64,000 bases of DNA from Monarcha castaneiventris obscurior (lineage: Eukaryota > Chordata > Aves > Passeriformes > Monarchidae), in the NCBI GenBank assembly GCA_026261815.1, contig JAMPIT010000230.1, positions 41,252,501 to 41,316,500 of the forward strand, read 5' to 3'. Position 1 is the stretch's first letter. Each line of letters opens with the position of its first letter. Made by a program: the position numbers and the translations under genes. Below, one piece after another: positions 24,801 to 39,800 of the stretch. Below the pieces are notes generated by a model. The model had not been told where the DNA came from. It saw nothing but the letters and a program-made list of their open reading frames with translations, and made no database searches.

Positions 24801-27800
24801 GCTTATGGCTGACAACTGAGAGGGAGAGAGAGGAGGAAAAAGACATTCTCTATGTGTTTCTACAAATGTATAGCAGCAACAACATCCTCCACAAAAACCC
24901 CCAGTAACTCCTTTTCTATAAGTGCAGAAAAAACGACCTTCCACCTCTTCTTTTCTGCTCACCCTAAACTTCAAAATCAGTTCTCTAAGGGTGGCACATT
25001 CTAGATTTTTGTAAAGGTAATAAAAAGTTAAGTTAATCTTCAGATACAAGGCCTGGATTTTCTACTCAGAATTTTTAAAATTAATCACTGCAGCAAATAT
25101 ATCTGCTAAAATATATGGAGACACAATAAAATCAAAGAATAGAAAAAAATGCACTGGCTTTTGTTTTTTCTTATCATTATTTTTGTTTTGTTTTGTTTTA
25201 GTAGGTATTGACATTTGTCACCACAGGCATTTGCCAACCAGCAAAGGGTAGAGGCTTTGCTTGACAAAAGAGAGAGGTTCTGATTCCATACAGAGCTCAT
25301 GGATTTACAGTTTTTACCCAGAGAGGTACCAAAGCTGTCCCCTGCCAGAGTGTTGGCAGGGATTCCAGGAAAGCAGCAGTTTTCCATGAGTCACTGGAAA
25401 CATTTCAAACATATTGACACACTAGCTTAGCTTCCAAAATGAAGAAGTGGTGCTACAGCATACTGTCCCTGTCTTCAAACATCCTGTGGGCTCTGACAAA
25501 ATGCCTGATCTCCAGATTAGGAAAGCCAACAAGAATCTCTGATTTTTAGATGCTGTTCCTAGTTACACAATTAGGGACTGGAACAATAAGCTCTAAAATG
25601 ACGAACTAGAAACAACAGTAGCATAAACAAGACATGAGCCTCTTCTCCCTGTTTGGATGACAAAAGCTTACAGAATGTCCACCCAGTGTCTGGAGAAATA
25701 CTAGGGCGTGAACAGCTAAGTCAGAAGTGCTTGACTGATTTTTTGCACATACAGCATAAATCTGACATAGTTAAGCCATACTGGATTTACTGTAAACATG
25801 CAGAGCATAAAAAGAAACCCCACTTCTCCCATGAAGTAACTGACTCCTTCCATGTGTGATTTATGACTTGTCTTCACAAATACAGAGTGACATTCTGACC
25901 AGGCTGTCAGGTTTCTGGACTTCCCAAACATCCAAGGTTCTAATATCCCAAAATTTAAAAAACCCCAACCAGAACCAAAAAAACCCAACCAAACAAAACA
26001 AACAAAAAACCACCTACCCTACCAGGCAGAAAGGGAGACTGACTAGCACAGAGCTGAATGAATGTTTCTCAAACTCCCTGGAATTACAGTGCCTTTTTTG
26101 CATCTGTCTTTATGCAAATCTGATTGCCCTAACTGTAGTTATTAGAAATAAGACAAACCAAATCATGCTGACTGTCCTATGTTTACTCTCCTTTTTATAA
26201 TTCACATAACTAATTTTATGAATATTATTTTGTGTGGGAGACCCCCTAAAACTTTCCCATTACTTCCTTAGGGACTGCAATGCACAGCTGGGAGACACTG
26301 ACCCAGAGCAAAGGTTAAGTAGCCAGCAGTTAAGCAACACTCTCGGGTCAGGAGACAAGATTGCATGTGTCCTTTTGCTGCCAGTTTTGCAGGAGTAGAA
26401 CAGAGAGAGAGATCTATCTTCTGGTGACTCCAGGTATTGCACAAGCATGTATCAGCAGGTAACTGACACTCATATATGTAAATAAAACATTCAAGTTTAA
26501 CAACTCTTTATTTAGTTGGGTTCCAAACTCCCAGGGAACGATGACTTTCAAGTTGCTGTCACACATGTTTTGGCAAAAAAGCACCAGTTCTACAATATTA
26601 GGGACATCTACCACTTACAGTAGAATCCATTGATTTTACTGGGAATTATAAGAAAATCTCCTGTAAGAGTCCAACAGCATCACAGGCTACTTTAAAAGCA
26701 GCCACATTTTACTGTAGCTACACAGTACTCTCAAACCTCTCACACAAGCTGCAAAAGACAGTTTCATGAAAACAAAGTTTAAAGGGTTCAGCCATAAATG
26801 TATAAGTTAACTGATAGAAAGAGGTAATGTTTAAAGAAAATAAAAGCATTCATTCTGTGAATGAAAATTCAGAGGTTCCAAAAAGCACCCAAATCCCCAA
26901 ACTGGATTGAATCTTAGACTTTGGTTCATAGAACAAAAGCTCAATTCAGCTCCTTCTGTTCTTTTACATTCTATTGCCTTTACTCAAGAAAAGACAAAAT
27001 TTCATCTCAGAAATGGAGCATAAATACTTTTGCTTTAATAGTTCTTGGAAAAAATTTTAGGCTTAGCCTAAATAAGGGCCTGAACTCTTATTTAGGTTTC
27101 CACACTTACCACTGCTCCACCACTTCTTGCCATTGATCACGTAGCTGTTCCCGTCTCGCTCAATGGTGCATTGCATATTGGTGGCATCACTTGAAGCCAC
27201 ATCAGGTTCTGTGTTAAAGGGAAAAAAAAAAGCCACCAGATTAAATATAAAGGTAATACAACCTCCACAAATATCAGGCTCTAGATATACTCTAGTAAAA
27301 GTACACAGTTTTGCTACCAGTAGAAAAGCTGTTTGAAGAACCTCCCTGCTGGTGGTCAAAAGACCTCCTGTTTTCCAACAACCTGTTATTCATAGCCAGT
27401 TTAAATGTACTTGGTCATGGACCACTCTTTGTAATCAACAGTCCTCTTCCTTTCCTCGTGTTTTCAAATCCTTTATCCTTCCATTGTACTTACAGGTAAC
27501 AGTCATGTTTCTCCTCAGCCTGTTTTCTCCCCCTGGGCTCTTCTCACGTGAAAATAAAGAGATTGAAACTAATTCTGTGGTGGTATATGAAATAGGCTAC
27601 GTGAAGTGGCCAGCAAAATGTTATCAATGATTTTTTGGAACAGGAAAGATTCTTCCTCTCTCCTTTCACCCATGCCACTTTATATAGGCCATCTACTTTA
27701 AAACAAAAGTATCTATTTCCTCTTGGGGAACACAGTGAAACAGAACTTGCAAAGTAAGTGTCTGCAAGGCTGAGTTCCCTCGATTCCTCCTGACACAGGA

Positions 27801-30800
27801 GGATCAAGATTTTGACATCACATGTTCCAAAAACTACCTTCCTATAGCAAGAGCCAGACTTTCCAGAGATGTTGAATGCCACAAGCTTTCAGGAGCAAAA
27901 CTAAATACAATGCTATGGACATAAATCAAGTTAATTTTTGGTTATATCTTAAAACATCTATGACACACTGAAAAACTACACAACTTTAATCATGTTAATG
28001 ATACTTGGACCCAACTGTGTGTGTCTAGAGAACTCCAAAGCACACTACAAGAAAGGGTAAGCTCTATTGTAAACTTGTTTGGTACTATAAGTTGTATTTA
28101 ACTAGTACTAAAATTAAACTGAAAATGTATAGAAAGCAAATATTAATTATTGTAACCATGAAAATTGGCAACTATCAGGAAAGGCAGCAAAGGTGCTTCA
28201 GTTTGCATCCACACTTCATAGATGATTTCATATTCAAACACATTCACGGATACTGAATTAGTATAGAAATGCCCACTGTAACACACAACTTGCAGTTTTC
28301 TACTTTTTGGTGCATACACCACGTGAAGTTCCTGCCAATTGCCTTTTAACTTTCTTCTGGAGAAAAATTTACCTGTCATGCAGAAGCAAGAACTAATCTT
28401 CCCTTCCAGGAGGGGCTCCAGCCACTCCTTCTTTTGCTCTTCAGTCCCATACATGTGGAGGACCTCCATGTTTCCCGTGTCTGTAAGAAATCAGCAGTCA
28501 CGTTTACTGCTTGGGACACACAGCCTGTAAGGTGTGAGATGCCCAACCTTTTAATGCTCCCAGTGCCACAGTTTTGGGACAGCATTGCTAACCTGGTGCA
28601 TGACAGTTGAAAACCTCAGGAGCAATAAGGCATCTCCCTGTCTCCTCAGCTATTAGGGCATAGTCAAGCTGGCTGAGACCACTGACATCTGGGAGGAAAA
28701 GGTTCCACAGACCTTCTGCTTTGGCCAATTCCTGTTGCAAGAATCAACAGAAAAAATATCAGCAATAAATCTTAAAAAAAAAAATTAAAATTCAATTATG
28801 GTTTGCTACACATTTTCTGCCCTCCTGCCTACCATACTGTCCAATATATCTGCTGCCTTTCTTCAATAGCTATTTTGAAATAATAGGTACAGTCTTTGAC
28901 TTAAAGTTCAGATATGCCCCTCACAGAACTCATTTTGTTTTTCCTCTCTCTCATTTGTTTCTCTCACCTTTTGCATACTTCCCTCTTCCTTTCACTGTTC
29001 CTCTCCCTGTTTCCTTCCATGCAGAGTAACTTCTCCAGCAGGATACAACAATCACTCTTATGCTCTATGTCTGTGCTCTTTTACTGCTAAAGCACCAAAA
29101 ATATTTATTGTCCCATACCTTCAGTCTCTCCAGCAGTGGTGGCTTCTTCCATTTGTCTTCAGTATTTCCACATTCGGTATAATATTTTACTATTTCCTTA
29201 GAGAAACAATTAAAAGATGCTGTTTAAATTAAGAAAACATGTAACACACAAAGAATAATATGCCTCTTCTGGGTCTATGACCCAAGGAACCAATTAAAAA
29301 CTACTCAACACAGGTTTACATTATATAGTTGGTTGCATTATAAAACTAAATATATAAGTGAAAACTCAACTGCAATCTATTAATTTTGCAAGACTTTAAA
29401 TGTGAGATGACCCCAACCAGTACCTTATTTTTCACTACTATTTGGAATGGTTTAAAGCATGTGATGATGGCACTAGGAGGTCAGTATTTTCTGGAGATAA
29501 AAGTACCTGTTACCAACAGCACACATAAGAGGCATGAAACAAAAGCCTGATGTACTGACACTTAAGATTCAGGTTTCTGGTCACAACATTCAGATACATA
29601 AGCCAGTTCATCGTTTGTTAACTGAGAAAAAACCCACAAAAAATACATTTTCTCTTCCTGTCAAAGTAATTCCTTCACAGATAATGTAAGCAGTCATTCC
29701 AAGCACCAGTCATTAGTGGTAAGTAAACCCCTATATTCATTAATCTTAGTATTTTCACAAGCATGTTTTAGTGAGGGGCAGAACTTCAAACCTGGCCCAG
29801 ATCTAGTTCTAGAATGAATAAAAGTAGTGCCCATTTCTGAAAATTACACAATAAAGACAAATGGCCAAGTAGAATTTACAAGTCCTGATTCACAATCCCT
29901 GTTACCAGAAATAACTTCCAAGCACAACACTACTCATCTGAAAACCTTGCACATGGCTATTTGTGGTTTGTTTCTTTTTTGGAGCAAATACTTTAATTAT
30001 TGCAAGACTTTCTTGGACAATCCAAAACTACAATCCAAACCTAGTCACAGATAGACTTTTTAAGAAACTTTGCATCTCAGGAGTTATTGCCCTTGACCCC
30101 TCCTTATGATAGGCACATGTATCCATAAATCTTTAAGATTAGGATGTTTGCTGCATTTCTGCCTGACTTTGAAAAAAAAATAAATCAGAAAGCCAAAAAA
30201 ACCAAGATGCAAAAAAGCTATCTGTACTTCCACAAGGCTAAAAGCTGAACCAACTTTCTAAGTGGAAATTCTTAACCTTCCTAGGATAAGAAGTAAAATG
30301 TTACATCTCATTTTCCCTTCCACTAACTATGGAATATTGTGTATATTTCATTAGCTGATTTCAAACCTTCATTGATATTAGATATATTCAGGAATGAGGC
30401 TACTCTGATACATTATGCAATCCCATTTTTTGTCACATCCTAAAAAGCAAGAAACAGAAACACTCAGCTTCATATGGTTAAAATCAGCAGTTTCTATTTT
30501 TAAATAGGTGCCATTCAGCTCAGTATCTAAGAGTTCTAGGTTGTTGTTAGTCTAACAAGTATTTTGGCAACTTCCTTTAAAAAGTAACTCTTTCTAAAAA
30601 GAGAAGTTTTTACACTTCAAAACTTTAAAAAATAACTCCTAGCTTTCATTAACAATGCATACAACATTTTAAGCCTGAAAAAAAAATAATACAGTCTATA
30701 ATGATTTCTGCTAATATTTTGCACTGCCACAATCATCACAATAAGGTTGTTTTGGAAAAAAACCAGGAAGACATGACTTCTATACATATTTTCACGTTTT

Positions 30801-33800
30801 TATAAAGTCTAGTCAGAAAATGTTCCTTTATAAACAGGTTAACTAAAAGCTTTTACCTTATCAGCTGGATAAATGTGCTGCTTCATGAACTGCTTAACCT
30901 TCAGCAAAATTTCTTGGCCTTTTCTACTTTGATGGAAGAGCTCTCCAGAAGTGCTGTGCTGTGTGCTGCTGAAGGATGACCTAGGGAAGAACATTCAATG
31001 CAGTAACAATTAAGATCAGATTTTCCCTCATAATAACACAAGCTGCCTTAGACAGGCATTTAAAGAAATGAAGATGTTGGAAAAGCTTTGCCTTGCCTTT
31101 GACCAGTGGTTTAGACCACTCTTACCTTTTTGAGAGCTCTAATCCTCTTTCTGCCAAAGGCTTCACAATCTTTGCAAATTCATGACTATTTTCTGCAGAA
31201 GCATTTCCAATGAGATACCTGGCATATACACCCTAAAACCAAAAGAAAAGCATATATGATATAATCATGCACTTAAAAGTGTCTCTTTAACACACTGGTG
31301 ATTTCTTCAACTATAAAAGTAACACTTAAATGCACAGATTCTAAAAAGGAAAAAACTTACTGGGACACGTTGATATTGGTTTGGGTACATTTCTGATAAA
31401 ACAGAGATGCTTGTTGCACAAGAGTTAAAAACATATCCCAGCTAAACCAAACTAAAAGAAAATCACAAAAAGTAGTGGTGGAAAAGTAAAAAAATAAAAA
31501 AGAAAAGACAAATGTCTGCACATGATATGGCAAATGAGCCCAGCCTGTCCCTCAAGCCAACTGACAACAGCATAGACATATGATTATTATCCATGACTAA
31601 ATGAACTACCCACATACACACAAAGCTATATGACATTTCAGCAAATGTGAGGGCATTACCTGGGCTATTGCTGCCATTTTAAAATATGACAAAGCAAGAA
31701 AAAAGTTAAAGTTGGATAAAGTAGTGGTAATATGCCGGCAGCGGCAGTAAATGGAAACCAGTTCTTCAAAGGAAGGAGTTTCTACAAAAAAATAGAACAG
31801 ATTTTTTTAGAATACTCAACATTTTCTATGATTTTTTTTGCCAATTTATTCTTCAAACATTTGAACAGTTTTAAGCTTTATGAGATAATTCATTTACACC
31901 ATGATTTACCATTTCTCACAACGTAACTGTGATATGGAGAGACCAAAGGAAGTAGGAGTTGCCAGTATTTCAGTAACCACAACATTTCCTCCTGCCCTTT
32001 GTCTCCACTCCAGTCAGGAAAATAATTTCACCCGGGGGAGAAAAAGCTTTTTTTAAAACTTAAATTATATATTTACATTTAAATTTCTTTTTTCTCCCAT
32101 TGTCTCTTAGAAAGGTTCAAAAGAAGATTTTACAGACATAGCATGTTGTGGCTAAGACAAAGCTTGATAGAACAGAACTATCTAAAGCCTCACTGTCAGC
32201 ATGTTTCCTACAACGAAAAAAATAATAGAACAGTTCTTTAATAATGCAAAATTATATGCTTGTGAATTTACCATTTAATTCCTGTTTATAAAGGTAGCAT
32301 TTCAAATAGAAATCAAGCCAAGGATTTGTTTCAAGAGAAAGATTACAATTTCATACCTATGGTGTCTTTGAAACCCAAGATAGAGCCTTGACCTAAGTCC
32401 TTAATAGATGTAGGCCAAAAGTAGAACTGAGTGGCATATGCTAAATCTGCCAAAGGATGACCAGTAGTGGAGAGTTCCCAGTCCAACACTGCCAAAACAC
32501 GAGCCTTAAATAAAAACAAAAACCTCAAGTAAGTGCTAGAAGACATGTTCTCTCCATCCACAAATGCACAACCTCCTTAATATCCAAAAGTTTTATTTGG
32601 TTACTATATGTTTAAAATTAAAAACACACACTGTAGCTGTCTACAGCAAAAAGAGTTCCTTCTGGCACTAAGGATCTGCAGAAAATTAACATTCACATGG
32701 GGATAGAAAGCTAGGCATTTTTCCAAATAAAATCTGATTTAAATCTACATTTTTGAGTAGTGTTCTTCCTGTCAGAAACTTCCAAACTCTTCTCATATAA
32801 AACATGACTGAATTAAAATATCCTAAAGAACAGTAGTACTGAGAGTTGTTGTGTTTCTTTCCTAGTCCTGTTGCCCAGTCCTTTGGCACAGAAATTCACA
32901 GACAGACCATGCAGCAGAAAACCTAATTTATCACAACATTGTACATAGATTAACACTTACATGGGGAGCTGAATTTCTTAAACAGGAAGTCAATGACTGC
33001 TCAGAGTGAGCCTCTGCTGCAAGGATCCTTGCAATGGTGTCTTCAGCTGGGTGGTCTCAGACTCCCCACAGTGTCATTCTGATAAATTCCTATAATCCAG
33101 CTGGCCTGTCAACAACCCCTCCAGCCTACTCATGATCCATGGCTACTTGAAGTACGTGCAAAAGTCTTTCCTACACGGTCACTCCTGCATCTACAGGAAC
33201 AGTTCCTACAGATGACTTAGAATTACTTATGTACAGCTTGGTCCATTCCTTTAACTGCATGAAGAACAGCTGGGAAAATCCCCAAGACTGTCAAATTCCC
33301 TGCTCAGGGAATCAATCAGCACATTTAAGCCTATAAACCCTGTCTATCAACTAATCTATGCACAAAAACTCTGGGAGTCTGTGGGATCTGTTACTTTGCC
33401 ATGAAGCAGGCATTGCAGTCATGGTCACAAATTCCAGCCATGTCTTCTGGTCATAATACATCAGGTAGCATGGAAAAAAGTAATGAAAATGCAACTGTGT
33501 TGATAGATAGCACACATTTATTTCCACAAACTAGGAAAAAAATATCTTTTTTTTCCCCTAAGGATGAATGAGGAACTTTCAGGGTCTCTGTGATCTACGT
33601 GTGCTCCATAACTAAATAGCTTGGGCAGATTTTCCTTTGCTTTCACTAGTGTCATGTATCATGCATTCAGATCCTGCTCCAAAAGCCCTTTTTGTTAACT
33701 GAAGCCATACCACAGATGTCAGTGGGCTTTGGATGAGATGCTTATGCAGTTAATGAAGTGAGCCTTCAGCTGCACTGAATCCAATAGGATTTATGCATAT

Positions 33801-36800
33801 AAAATGCTTTGTTCCTGTACTTTGAAGCTGGGACTAGAACTAATGCATAAATTGAGTACCTCTCAAGTCCAGGCTGGATGGGGCTCTGAGCAACCTGGTA
33901 TAGTAAATGGTGTCCCTGCCCATGGCCAAGGCACTGGAAACAGATGATCTCTAAGGTCTCCTCCAATCCAAACCATTCTATGAGTCTGTGATTCCATCAG
34001 TTCTATCTAGCTCCTGCAGTGAGCGCCAGGACTGTATTAGGTACCTAACACCATACACAGAGCATAGAGAAGAGTTCCATTTTCTACTGTTTCTTTCAAA
34101 GATGTATCATGCACTAAAATAATCCACATATAAGTGTCCCATTACATGACAGGAGAACAAACAAATGGAGGACCAAAACCTACTAAACATACAAACACAT
34201 TTCAAATACCTCTGTTGGGTGGAAGATGATGTTATCTATTCTGAAGTCCCCATGAATCAGGTTTTCTTCATTATCATCAGGCGGCACGTTGTTTGCTAAC
34301 CACTCAGCCAGATTGTTCATGGCAGGAATATCTGTATGAGCAGCTGCATCATACTGTTTTTTCCAAGTTGATACCTCAAAAATACAAACACTCCAACAGA
34401 TTTTTCAGTTGATTCACAAGTTTTTCAAGAGTATAAAATTTTGAAGTACATACTTCCAGGCTTTGACTATCACCATGTTGCTTGAAAATTCAGTAAAACT
34501 CAGTACCTCTGTGTTGGGGTTTAGGATTTTAGCCTGTTTTTTTTTTCTCTTAAAGAATTTTACCCATACTAGTTGCTAGGGGACAAACCGCTGGATACTT
34601 AAAAGAAACAAAAGACCTGGCCACAGAGGCGGGGTGGGACTGGCCACCCTTTTGTCACCTGGGGGTTGGGACACCCGGGGGGGCTGCCTGGGTGCTCAGG
34701 GTTTAGTCTGGGAGTTGCCTGCCTTCGGTGTGGACGTCTCGGTCACACTGCGGGTTCCTGCTTCTTTGGCTGTTTTGCTTTCTGCGGGCAAACCCCGGGT
34801 TCCTAAGCCTGCTCTTCTCCTTGTCCCGTCTGGAAACGGAGCTCCTACGCTCTGCCGACTGAGAGACCTGCCGGGTTTCCCTGCCACAGCTCCGCAGTTT
34901 GATACCTCTCACTGCCACCCGAGATCTGCGCTCGCCCCTGCTGTTCCAGCCTGCTGTTCCTGAGGATCCGGCAGGACGCCTGGGGGTTTGTGAGGCTTTC
35001 CACCCATCCCTTCCTGGGACCCCGCCATTCCCGGTGCTCCCGAGCTCGCTGCGGAGCGCCCCCTGCAGCCGCGGGGGAACCATCGCACCCGCCCTGCTCA
35101 GCGGGAGCCGCCCCGCAGGAACTGCACCCAGGAAAAAGCGCCCGAGGCCGAGTGTGGCCGCACTGGGTTTGGGCTGCTGTTTGCTGTGACTGCCACAGCT
35201 ATTGCTGTTTGTTTGTGTTGTTATACATATATATTTATTAGTAAAGAACTGTTATTCCTATCCCTCATATCTTTGCCTGAAAGCCCCTTATTATCAAATT
35301 TATAATAATTCGGAGGGAAGGGGGTTGCATTTTCCATTTCAGGGGAGGCTCCTGCCTTTCTTGTCTGACACCTGTCTTTCAAACCAAGACACTCTGCATT
35401 TGCAAATATGAACTGAGACATCAAAAGATGAAATGAAGACTACATCTATTTCAATCTTATTTACATAGCCCAAACCTAGTGTTATTCCAAAAGCAAATGA
35501 GTATCATTCCCTAAGTATAGCATTACAGAATCAATCTGAATGTAGTAGTGGCTTTAGACTGTGCACAAATAATTGAACTAAGTGAAGGTATTTAATAGCT
35601 AAAATACGATCATTAACAATTTAGCTTGCAAATCAAATAAACATTCAAAGACCAGACAAAACAAGAGAATGTTAAGAGCGGTACCTGTCTTTTGCAGTAT
35701 CCTGGTCCTCTACCGTATCCTTGGAGACCCAAGGACTGTAAATCAAAGGAGTGCAACAGGGCCAGAGTTTCTATCATGGCAAGATACAGAGCAGAACGCT
35801 CTGCTGGCCCCACCTCAGGCAGTGAGATGTCTCGGAAAATGCGACCCTAGAAATGAAATAAATCATTGATACTTGGTGGGATGTACACATCAGATGAAAA
35901 GAAGTAAAGCTACACATTCCACAACCAAAAACAAATGTAGCTAACCAACACTCCCTATGCAATCAAAAATGCCTTCCTCACTTATTTTATTCCTCGCCCA
36001 GGGCTGATGAAGGGATTCACAGTAATACCAGGTTATTATGGTGTATCTGTAGATGAAAGCCTGAATTAGATCACTCAGTCCAGGTATCCTCAAGCTTGAA
36101 AGCACCAGGAAAAATGTTACTGTATTGTCTCCAACAGCTAAGTTGCAGAAAAAATACCAATGATGGCCTCAGGGGGGTGGAGGGGCAGGCAGGAAGAGGA
36201 GGGGACTGGGTGGGTTGTAAGTACAAGGACTCAAACAACCCAAAGAAATTCACTTGTCTTCACCTTAAAAGCAGTTGAATACATTTAGAACACAGGTGTG
36301 TTGTTCCGTTTTCACAGTTGCTAAAAACAGAGCAGTGCAGTCCATCGTAGAATTGACAGACTGTACATTTACGTACTTAGAAATGTAACAAGGTTTCTTC
36401 TTAAGGAATCACTTTGTTCTTGTCAAAACCAGAAAAATTCTCCATCTTTAATGTAAGAAATCTGTTTCAAATTGTTCACAGCTATTACATTCTATTCTCT
36501 ATACCCTTGATTTATGGTTTTTGTAGGAGGGTTAACTTAATCTTCAGCAACTGGCCCACAAACTTGCATTTCTAATTTCCCAGTCAACCTACTGATAGAG
36601 TGGGATCCAATGAAAAGGGAAGAGGCCTGAATTCAACTCCTCCTTGCCCAGGATAAAAAAAAAAAAGACACAGTACAGCAGACTTATGCCCAAAATCACC
36701 AAAATCTTACAGAAAGTGCATCGACTCAGCTACAGCACCCCCAGAGTGGTGGACCACAGACGAAGCCATGCTGTGTTCTTTCTGAAACTAGTGTTTGAAC

Positions 36801-39800
36801 TGGAATCCTGCTTTGTCTTCAAGAAAAGGTGATTGTATGTCAATTCCTATCTTCAATACTAAACAGGTTCCAGGATCTCCCAAGATTCAGTTTATAGACT
36901 AATTTTTTCCCCTCTGACGTGTGTATGCTTTTCATAGAAGCAGTATTGCCTCATTTCAAGATATCCTTCCAAGAGCTCAAACAAGAACAAGAAGTTAAAC
37001 ACTGAGCTAAAAAATCCAACAAAGTGTGAAATAAGCCCTGGAGAAGCTGAAATCTGTGAGAATCACTGATATTTCTTAAAAATATCAGAAGATTATTTAC
37101 ACTCGTATCACAAAACTGTGCTGGGTAAGGCTCTAATAGAAAGGTTTTAGACAATTTAAAAGCAGCTTTTAGTAGGGAGAAGGAAAGAATCTCTCACACT
37201 GGAGGACCAACCTGCACATGCTGCATTACATAAAACTCTGTTCCAATGATAGAAACGTCACTGCAGTACAACAAGGGCTCAGGCACTGGAAACCCAGCTG
37301 AAAATAAGGCTTTCTGCACACGGTATTCTCTATCGACCTGAGGAAGACACAGAAATTTAGGTTCAATTAAAACCTCCCAAACATAAATGAGTGCAGTGAA
37401 TCCTCTTGAATGTTTAATCATATGTAGAGCACAGAACACGGGAAGTGATCCAGCAACTCACTGCATTTCTGGACACAGCCATCAACGTGCTGGACCATCA
37501 CGCATAGACCCATGTCACCTGCAATATGAAGTGCTTGGAGCTCAGTGAAGAATGTTACTTACCTTGTGTGCTCCAGGTAAAAGGGGACCATGGGGCTTCT
37601 TTCTGAGCACAAAAGCCTGCCCACCCTTCTGAAGGTAAAAGGTTGGGTTTGACTGGCCTGAGCTGCAAAGAGAAAGATTAAAATTACTCAAAAATTCAAT
37701 TTGTACAAATTTGTAAACTTCTAACAGAAATGATACTTGCAAAAGGCACTGTGACTTGACCTGAACAAAATGGCAGGATGGAGGAAAGCATTCTTCTCAA
37801 GAGTTGTTTTGTGTGGTTTTTTTTTTTTCAAATCTAGTCTTACAAGGGAGCAAGTGATAGCCTACAAAATCAGAAGTCAGAGGTTCTATTCCTGCGTGTA
37901 AGAAAGACGTCTTCTTTCCCTATGGAAAGGCCACAGATAGCCAATTTGTTCTCCTGTAGCATTTACCTCTCCTCCCTAAAGAGACAGCATGAACTTATTC
38001 AAGGCATGCAGTAGACACTAACCTCAAAACTTTGACTGGGAGGAAATTAAACAGAGAATTCTCACTGGCTCATAATTGTATTTGGCTTTTGGAAAGCTGT
38101 ATTTTAAACAATGTAAGCATAAAGGAAGTTCTTCAAATTGGAGAGGGACTTTCTATAAGAGCATGTACTGACAAGACAAGGGGGAATGGATTCAAGCTGA
38201 AAGAGGAAAGCTTTAGATTAGATATTACAAAAAAATTCTTTACTGTGGGGGTGTTGAGGCACTGGAACAGGTTGTCCAGAGAAGCTGGGAATGCCCCATC
38301 CCTAAAAGCATTCAAGGCCAGGCTAGATGGGGCTCTGAACAACCTGGTCTAGAGAAAGGTATCCCTGCCCACAGCAGAGGATTGGAACTAGATGATCTTA
38401 AGGTCCCTTCCAGCCCAAAACACTCTATGATTCTATTCTATGATTAAATTACTGATATTCTAGCACCAAGCCCCATTGTATGCCAGCCTGACTATCACAT
38501 CCATAGATTACGCCTGAGGGACAGCCTATGGGAACTGTAAAATTTCAAAGAATGAATGTTGGAATCACAAAGAAAATCAGACATTTCAATCACACACGTA
38601 AAAGAGAAGGACAACCCAGTTAAACCTTTCATAACACCCTGTCTACCATATTCCAATCAAGCCCATTGAGCTTGATTTTCCTCAAGGCTCTGTGCTAATC
38701 TGCATGCCTTTCTCTGCTTATTCTGGCTCAATTTTAAGATGTATTCTGACTTAGTCCAATAAACAATTAGACAACTATTGGAAAATAAAAATCAAATGGA
38801 CTTTTGCCTTCATTCCTCCCATCACATTTCCATTCTTGCAGAAGCAGTTAGGGCACAGTTTGTAATAGCTTAACAAGTTTAAGAGACAAATACTCTGCCT
38901 AGCACAAAAGAAATTCAGGCCAGCTGAATCCTGAACTGCAACTATAAGACAAATAGTAAGAGCATAAATACTAACAAAATTTTAGCAGATTTTACTATTA
39001 ACTACTCTCCTAAGGCCCCTCCTAAAGTCTCCTCAACTGAGGTACATACGGGGATCAGGGCACAGCTGTGGATTGAATACATGTTTTATATTTGCATCAG
39101 AAGACAATGAAAAATTGTTCACTGTTTCTTAGTGATAGCTGCAGATAAATTAGTCGAGGTCATACCTACAAAGGAATTAATCCTTATTTTTAGAGTAACT
39201 TAACTTCTAATAGTTCCTGACATGAAGTCATGTAGCCACTCCACTGATTTGCTGAATGCAAATGAACGCAGTGCTCTATGGAATAGTGGCTTTGGAGCCT
39301 GGCTGTAGCATTTCCTTGGCACACTGCCATAATGCTCTCTGGACACTGACGGGAATCTCAGCACATCCTTACGCTGTTCTCGTGGATTTGCTTCACCTGG
39401 TGACAGCCTAATGCTTTTACCACTGATTTCTTAGGCCATGTATGTGCTTCTGAACATTACTATTTGCGGTGCGATTAGAGATGGAGCAGGTCAACTGAGA
39501 TGGACGTGTAGGCAATAAAACAATCGTGGGTGCACTCTGAGGACAGTGGGAAGTGCACCCAACACACAGCCCGCCCACAGACGGCCACACAATGCGTGTG
39601 AAAGGTCACCTTGGCCGCCACCGCAAACTTTGCCTTCTCCAGCAGCTCAAGGGACGAGCTAGGACGTTCACAAAGTCAGAACGCATCTTAAAAATCCGTC
39701 CATGGGCGCTGCCCGCCATCCCCAGGGAAAAAGGCTCTCCCTCTGACCACCTTCCCTGGCAGGCGGCAGGGAGCGGCTGCTCTCCTCAGCCTTGCCGGGC

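Noticed and set aside
34634..35189. Several open frames of 80-126 codons within 34.6-35.2 kb
   Set aside because: Lie entirely inside the GC-rich solo LTR, on both strands, with no protein similarity.
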